Shown here one piece after another: positions 58,575-64,000 of a stretch of 64,000 bases of DNA; position 1 is the stretch's first letter, and each line of letters begins with the position of its first letter. Position numbers and translations under genes: made by a program. Origin of the DNA: Microbacterium maritypicum MF109 (GTDB lineage Bacteria; Actinomycetota; Actinomycetes; Actinomycetales; Microbacteriaceae); the NCBI RefSeq assembly GCF_000455825.1, contig NZ_ATAO01000024.1:59925-123924 (forward strand). The letters are read 5' to 3'. The notes beneath the pieces are model-generated. The model was not told the origin of the DNA. It ran no database searches and saw only the letters and a program-made list of their open reading frames with translations.

Positions 58575-59727
58575 TCCGGCCGTCCTTCCAGACGGTGCGC
58601 ACGAGCGGCACTCCCGGACGGTAGGCGAGGTGGATGCGCGTCGGTGCGCCCAGCAGCACGAGGTCGGCCCTGGCACCGGGCGCGATCACGCCGATGTCGT
58701 CCCGACGCAGCGCCTTCGCGCCGCCGGCGGTCGCCGCCCACACGGCTTCGGCCGGGGTCATCCCCATGTCGCGCACGGCGACCGCGATGCAGAACGGCAT
58801 CGATGAGGTGAAGCTCGAGCCCGGGTTCGTGTCGCACGCCAGCGCTACGGTCACTCCCGCGTCGATCAGACGGCGCGCGTCCGGATACGGCTGCCGCGTC
58901 GAGAACTCGACTCCCGGCAGCAGCGTGAGCACGGTGTCGGATCCGGCGAGGGCATCGATGTCGGCATCCGTCAGGTACGTGCCGTGGTCGATGGATGCCG
59001 CGCCGAGCTCGACGGCCAGCCGCACGCCCTCGCCCGGGCCGAGCTGGCTCGCGTGCACGCGGGGCGCGAGTCCGCGCGCGATGCCGGCCTCCAGCACGCG
59101 CCGCGACTGCGCCACCGTGAACGCACCGGTCTCGCAGAAGACGTCGATCCACTTCGCGTGCGCAGCGCAGGCGTCGAGCATGGGACCCGTGACCAGATCG
59201 ACGTACTCGTCGGCGCGGTCGGCGTACTCCGCCGGGACGACGTGCGCCCCGAGGAATGTCACCTCGGGCGTCACCTCGGCGGCCAGGCGCACCAGGCGCT
59301 CCTCGTCGGCGACGCTCAGCCCGTAGCCGCTCTTGATCTCGACCGTCGTGGTGCCCTGTGCGAGCATCTCGTCGAGGAAGCCCCGCAGACGTGCGCGCAG
59401 CTCGTCATCGCTCGCGGCGCGGGTGGCGGCGACGGTGGAGCGGATGCCGCCCGCGGCGTACTTCTGCCCCGCCATGCGCGCCTCGAACTCGGAGGCACGA
59501 TCGCCCCCGAAGACGAGGTGGCTGTGGCTGTCGACGAAGCCCGGGATCACCGCGCGACCCCCGGCGTCCACGACCTCGTCGGCGGTCGGCGCCTCCGCGG
59601 CGGCGCCGACCCACGCGATCCGCTCGCCCTCGATCAGCACCGCGGCATCGGTGAGGGTCCCGGTGGGGTCGTCACCCGTAGCGACGTTTGTGGTCAGTTC
59701 CGCGATGTTCGTGATGAGCGTTGCCAT
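58564..59727 (-). CDS. hutI: Imidazolonepropionase
   Basis: This is a 387-residue amidohydrolase-fold enzyme, the third step of histidine degradation: imidazolone propionate to N-formimino-L-glutamate. Metal ligands are in [29 protein letters not shown] and [18 protein letters not shown] is the substrate loop. It starts 12 bp after hutU on the same strand. Confidence 0.95.
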   Translation of the reverse strand: MATLITNIAELTTNVATGDDPTGTLTDAAVLIEGERIAWVGAAAEAPTADEVVDAGGRAVIPGFVDSHSHLVFGGDRASEFEARMAGQKYAAGGIRSTVAATRAASDDELRARLRGFLDEMLAQGTTTVEIKSGYGLSVADEERLVRLAAEVTPEVTFLGAHVVPAEYADRADEYVDLVTGPMLDACAAHAKWIDVFCETGAFTVAQSRRVLEAGIARGLAPRVHASQLGPGEGVRLAVELGAASIDHGTYLTDADIDALAGSDTVLTLLPGVEFSTRQPYPDARRLIDAGVTVALACDTNPGSSFTSSMPFCIAVAVRDMGMTPAEAVWAATAGGAKALRRDDIGVIAPGARADLVLLGAPTRIHLAYRPGVPLVRTVWKDGRTIG

Positions 59728-59739
59728 GTCCTGAGCCTG

Positions 59740-61441
<1,702 letters not shown>

Positions 61442-61449
<8 letters not shown>

Positions 61450-62983
61450 GAGCGTGCTCCTTTGCGATGCGGGCGACGTCGCCCGACTGGACGAGGGCGG
61501 TGACGGCTTCCATCTCCAGTGAGAGGAAGCGGTCGGGTCCGGGGCCGTCGGCCACGGTGCGAACCAGGTCGCGCACGGCTCCGGTCGCGGGTCCGGCCTG
61601 CAGCGGGGCGCGCAGGTCGAGGGCGCGGGCGCCGGTGAGGATCTCGATCGCGAGCACACGGCCGAGGCCGTCGATCGCCCGGCGCAGTTTGCGGGCGGCC
61701 GCCCATCCCATGGAGACGTGATCCTCCTGCATCGCGGAAGAGGGGATCGAGTCGACGGATGCCGGCACCGCGAGGCGCTTGAGCTCGGAGACGATTCCGG
61801 CGGCCGCGTACTGCGCGATCATGAGGCCGGAGTCGACGCCGACCTCGTCTGCGAGGAAGGGCGGAAGCCCGTGACTGCGGGCCGGATCCAGCGCGCGATC
61901 CGTGCGACGCTCGGAGACCGAGGCGACGTCGGCGACCGAGATCGCGAGGAAGTCGAGGACCGCCGCGACCGGAGCGCCGTGGAAGTTGCCGTTCGACTCG
62001 ATGCGTCCGTCGAGGGTGATGACGGGGTTGTCGATGACACTGGCGAGCTCGCGTCCGGCGATCAGTGTCGCATGGGCGAGGGTGTCGCGCGCGGCGCCAT
62101 GCACCTGGGGCGAGCAGCGCAGCGAGTAGGCATCCTGCACCCGGCCGTCGTCGGGCCCCTTGTGGCTCGCGACCATGGGGGAGTCACCGAGGAATGCGCG
62201 CAAGTTGGCGGCGGATTCGGCCTGACCCGTCTGCGCACGAAGCGCCATCAGGTCAGCCGCGAACACCGCGTCGGTGCCGAGCTGCGACTCGACCGACATC
62301 GCCGCGGCGAGGTCGGCGGTGAGCAGGAGCGTCTCGAGGTCGTGGAGTGCGAGCACCAGCATGCCGAGCATGCCGTCGGTGCCGTTGATGAGCGCGAGCC
62401 CCTCCTTCTCGACGAGGGTGAGCGGCTCGATGCCGGCGGCGGCGAGGGCCTCGGTGGCGGGGAGCAGTGCGCCGGATGCATCGCGGACCTCTCCCTCCCC
62501 CATCGCAGCCAGGGCGATGTGGGCGAGAGGTGCGAGGTCGCCGGAGCAGCCGAGCGAGCCGTACTCGCGGACGACAGGCGTGATGCCCTCGTTGAGCAGC
62601 GCGGCGTAGGTCTCGACGACGACCGGACGCACGCCAGTGCGGCCGGAGGCGAGGGTCTGCAGCCGCAGGAGCTGGAGTCCGCGCACGACCTCGCTCTCGA
62701 CCTCGGCCCCGGTGCCCGCGGCGTGCGAGCGGATCAGGCTGGCCTGCAGCTGCATGCGACGGTCGGGGGCGATGAAGGTGGTCGCGAGAGCGCCGAACCC
62801 GGTGGACACGCCGTAGTGCGGGTTCGGGTCCGCCGCGAGGCCGTCGATCACGCGACGGGTGTCGGCGACGCGCGCGAGCGCATCCGCGTCGAGCTGCACG
62901 GGCGCGTTGCGACGGACGACGGCAACGACATCGGCGGGAGACAGCGGGGCCGCTCCGACCAGCACGGGGGCGAGTTCAGTCAT
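61442..62983 (-). CDS. hutH: Histidine ammonia-lyase
   Basis: This is a 513-residue enzyme that deaminates histidine to trans-urocanate. The MIO-forming tripeptide is Cys146-Ser147-Gly148 in [16 protein letters not shown]; many relatives have Ala at the first place, and Cys here is also known in actinobacterial HutH. Catalytic Tyr57 is in [11 protein letters not shown]. It is first gene of hutH-hutU-hutI, divergent from an IclR regulator. Confidence 0.96.
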
Positions 62984-62992
62984 GGTTCGATT

Positions 62993-63009
62993 CCACACCC
63001 GACGTGTGG
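62993..63009. promoter_or_regulatory. Candidate IclR operator between hutH and its regulator
   Basis: CCACAC-N5-GTGTGG is an exact inverted repeat in the 58-bp divergent spacer. It is the only dyad there and is placed to control both genes. Confidence 0.55.
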
Positions 63010-63041
63010 CTGGGGACACCTGTTCGTGCGATGCTGTGTCT

Positions 63042-63869
63042 GTGATCCCAGACAACGCGAAGACCCCGCAGATGCCGGAGGTCGAGGTCCCGGCGGTGGA
63101 AGCGCTGACCGCGCAGCAGCCGACCGCGCAGGTGCCTGCGGCGGAGAACACGCTCCGCATCCTGAGCTATCTCGCCGGACGGCCCGCACCCGTGGCGGCG
63201 TCGGCGATCGCGCGCGAGCTCGAACTGCCCCGGTCCACGGTCTATCATCTGCTCACCACCCTGGCCGCTCACGGATTCGTGCTGCACCTGCGCGAGGAGA
63301 GACGCTGGGGGCTCGGCACCTCAGCTTTCGAGCTCGCCGGCGGTTACACCCGCCAACAGCCTTTGGCGCGAAGGGGCCGTCCTCTGGTGGCTGCGCTCTC
63401 GGACCGGTTGGGGGAGAGCGCGCACCTGGCGGTGATGAGCGGTGGGGATGTGCTGTACGTCGTCGAGGAACGCGCACCTCGGAGACCGGCGTTGGTGACG
63501 GATGTGGGTGTGCGGCTTCCCGCGCACCTCACGGCTTCGGGCCGCGCGATGCTGGCGGCGCTCCCCCGCGAGCAGGTGCGGGCGCTCTATCCGGACGTCT
63601 CGGCGTTCCCCGATCGCACGGGACTCGGACCTCGCACGCCGCGCGAACTGCGCGAACTGCTCCGCGATGTGCGGACGAGGGGATATGCGACGGAGAACAG
63701 TGAGATCGCGGACGGGCTGCGCAGTGTGGGCGCCGCGGTTCTCGACGCTGCCGGCTGGCCGGTTGCCGCGGTGGCGGTGACGTGGGGCCGTGCGGATCTA
63801 GATGAGGAACTGCTCGCTGCCGCTGTGCAGGAGTGCGCGGCCATGCTCGAGGCACGCTTGAAGCGCTGA
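63042..63869 (+). CDS. IclR family transcriptional regulator (probable hut regulator)
   Basis: This is a 275-residue regulator. The winged HTH ENTLRILSYLAGRPAPVAASAIARELELPRSTVYHLLTTLAAHGFV covers about 28-72. The IclR effector domain begins about 95 with LGTSAFELAGGYTRQ, followed by GESAHLAVMSGGDVLYV and RLPAHLTASGRAMLAALP. The start is GTG 63042, with no Shine-Dalgarno, so leaderless translation is possible; ATG 63072 is an alternative. Divergence from hutH indicates control of histidine utilisation. Confidence 0.9.
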   Translation: MIPDNAKTPQMPEVEVPAVEALTAQQPTAQVPAAENTLRILSYLAGRPAPVAASAIARELELPRSTVYHLLTTLAAHGFVLHLREERRWGLGTSAFELAGGYTRQQPLARRGRPLVAALSDRLGESAHLAVMSGGDVLYVVEERAPRRPALVTDVGVRLPAHLTASGRAMLAALPREQVRALYPDVSAFPDRTGLGPRTPRELRELLRDVRTRGYATENSEIADGLRSVGAAVLDAAGWPVAAVAVTWGRADLDEELLAAAVQECAAMLEARLKR

Positions 63870-63897
63870 CCGGCGTTGCGACGGTCGTGTTAACGCA

Positions 63898-63927
63898 GAA
63901 GAGCCACCCCACGAGGGATGGCTCTTC
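63898..63927 (+). terminator. Terminator 1 after the IclR gene
   Basis: A GAAGAGCCA...TGGCTCTTC stem of 9 bp with a 12-base loop lies 28 bp after the stop. Confidence 0.7.
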
Positions 63928-63949
63928 GTGCTCTCCTCGAGCACAACGC

Positions 63950-63981
63950 AAGAAAGCCACCCAGCATTGGGTGGCTTTCTT
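63950..63981. terminator. Terminator 2 with U-rich tail at the right edge
   Basis: A perfect 14-bp stem (63950-63963 with 63968-63981) with a 4-base loop is followed by TTGTCT, a classical intrinsic terminator. It may be bidirectional and also serve a gene beyond the window. Confidence 0.85.
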
Positions 63982-64000
63982 GTCTAAAAGGAGTCCGGCG

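Overview
The window is high-GC actinobacterial chromosome, most likely Microbacterium or another Microbacteriaceae. This rests on strong G/C bias at third positions, ATGA/GTGA-coupled operons, many ATPase-less carbohydrate ABC transporters, LacI/GntR regulators, and a small protein at 33561-33887 resembling a family common in Microbacteriaceae. I saw no tRNA, rRNA, CRISPR array, transposase or integrase.

Layout. (1) 1-9432: a sugar-acid/glycoside region. It has a truncated enolase-superfamily gene and a GntR/FCD regulator, then a minus-strand run holding two complete substrate-binding-protein plus two-permease ABC importers with an (alpha/alpha)6 glycoside hydrolase between them. (2) 9433-17127: mixed housekeeping and hypothetical genes. 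These include a protealysin-like M4 protease with its overlapping emfourin-like inhibitor, an RNase H with a C-terminal extension, membrane proteins, a lipoprotein amine oxidase whose domain order looks circularly permuted, and an ArsR/SRPBCC pair. (3) 17245-19651: a secreted, cysteine-free FGE/SUMF-fold protein and an SDR. (4) About 19654-33385: a 13.7-kb catabolic island with two HisD-like dehydrogenases, LysR, nitrilase-superfamily amidohydrolase, bicupin, double NTF2 protein, LacI regulator, SDR, HpcH/HpaI aldolase, alpha/beta hydrolase and an ABC importer. Repeated ATACGTAT-type operators link the LacI protein to three transcription units. A perfect 23-bp repeat, equal to the 3' end of the upstream SDR gene, lies at both ends of the island. 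(5) 33561-36123: DUF7882-like protein, two MarR regulators and a second ArsR/SRPBCC pair. (6) 36347-45642: MFS and BCCT transporters, an NAD(P)-binding protein, an ABC1/UbiB kinase, PadR, methionine aminopeptidase and an XRE regulator with three 14-bp iterons. (7) 45830-52232: glycosyltransferase, a hypothetical protein, panB-panC with a DUF2520 Rossmann protein, and an MFS pseudogene. (8) 52248-58478: a LacI-controlled ABC importer with a debranching-type glycosidase. (9) 58564-63869: histidine utilisation genes hutH-hutU-hutI, divergent from an IclR regulator, with two terminators at the right edge.

How the genes fit together. Most of the window serves scavenging of plant- or soil-derived carbohydrates and small organic acids. 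Importers sit beside the cytoplasmic hydrolase or dehydrogenase that would act on their cargo, and each set is near a one-component regulator with a visible palindromic site. None of the four importers has its own ATPase, so a shared MsmK/UgpC-type ATPase encoded elsewhere is inferred.
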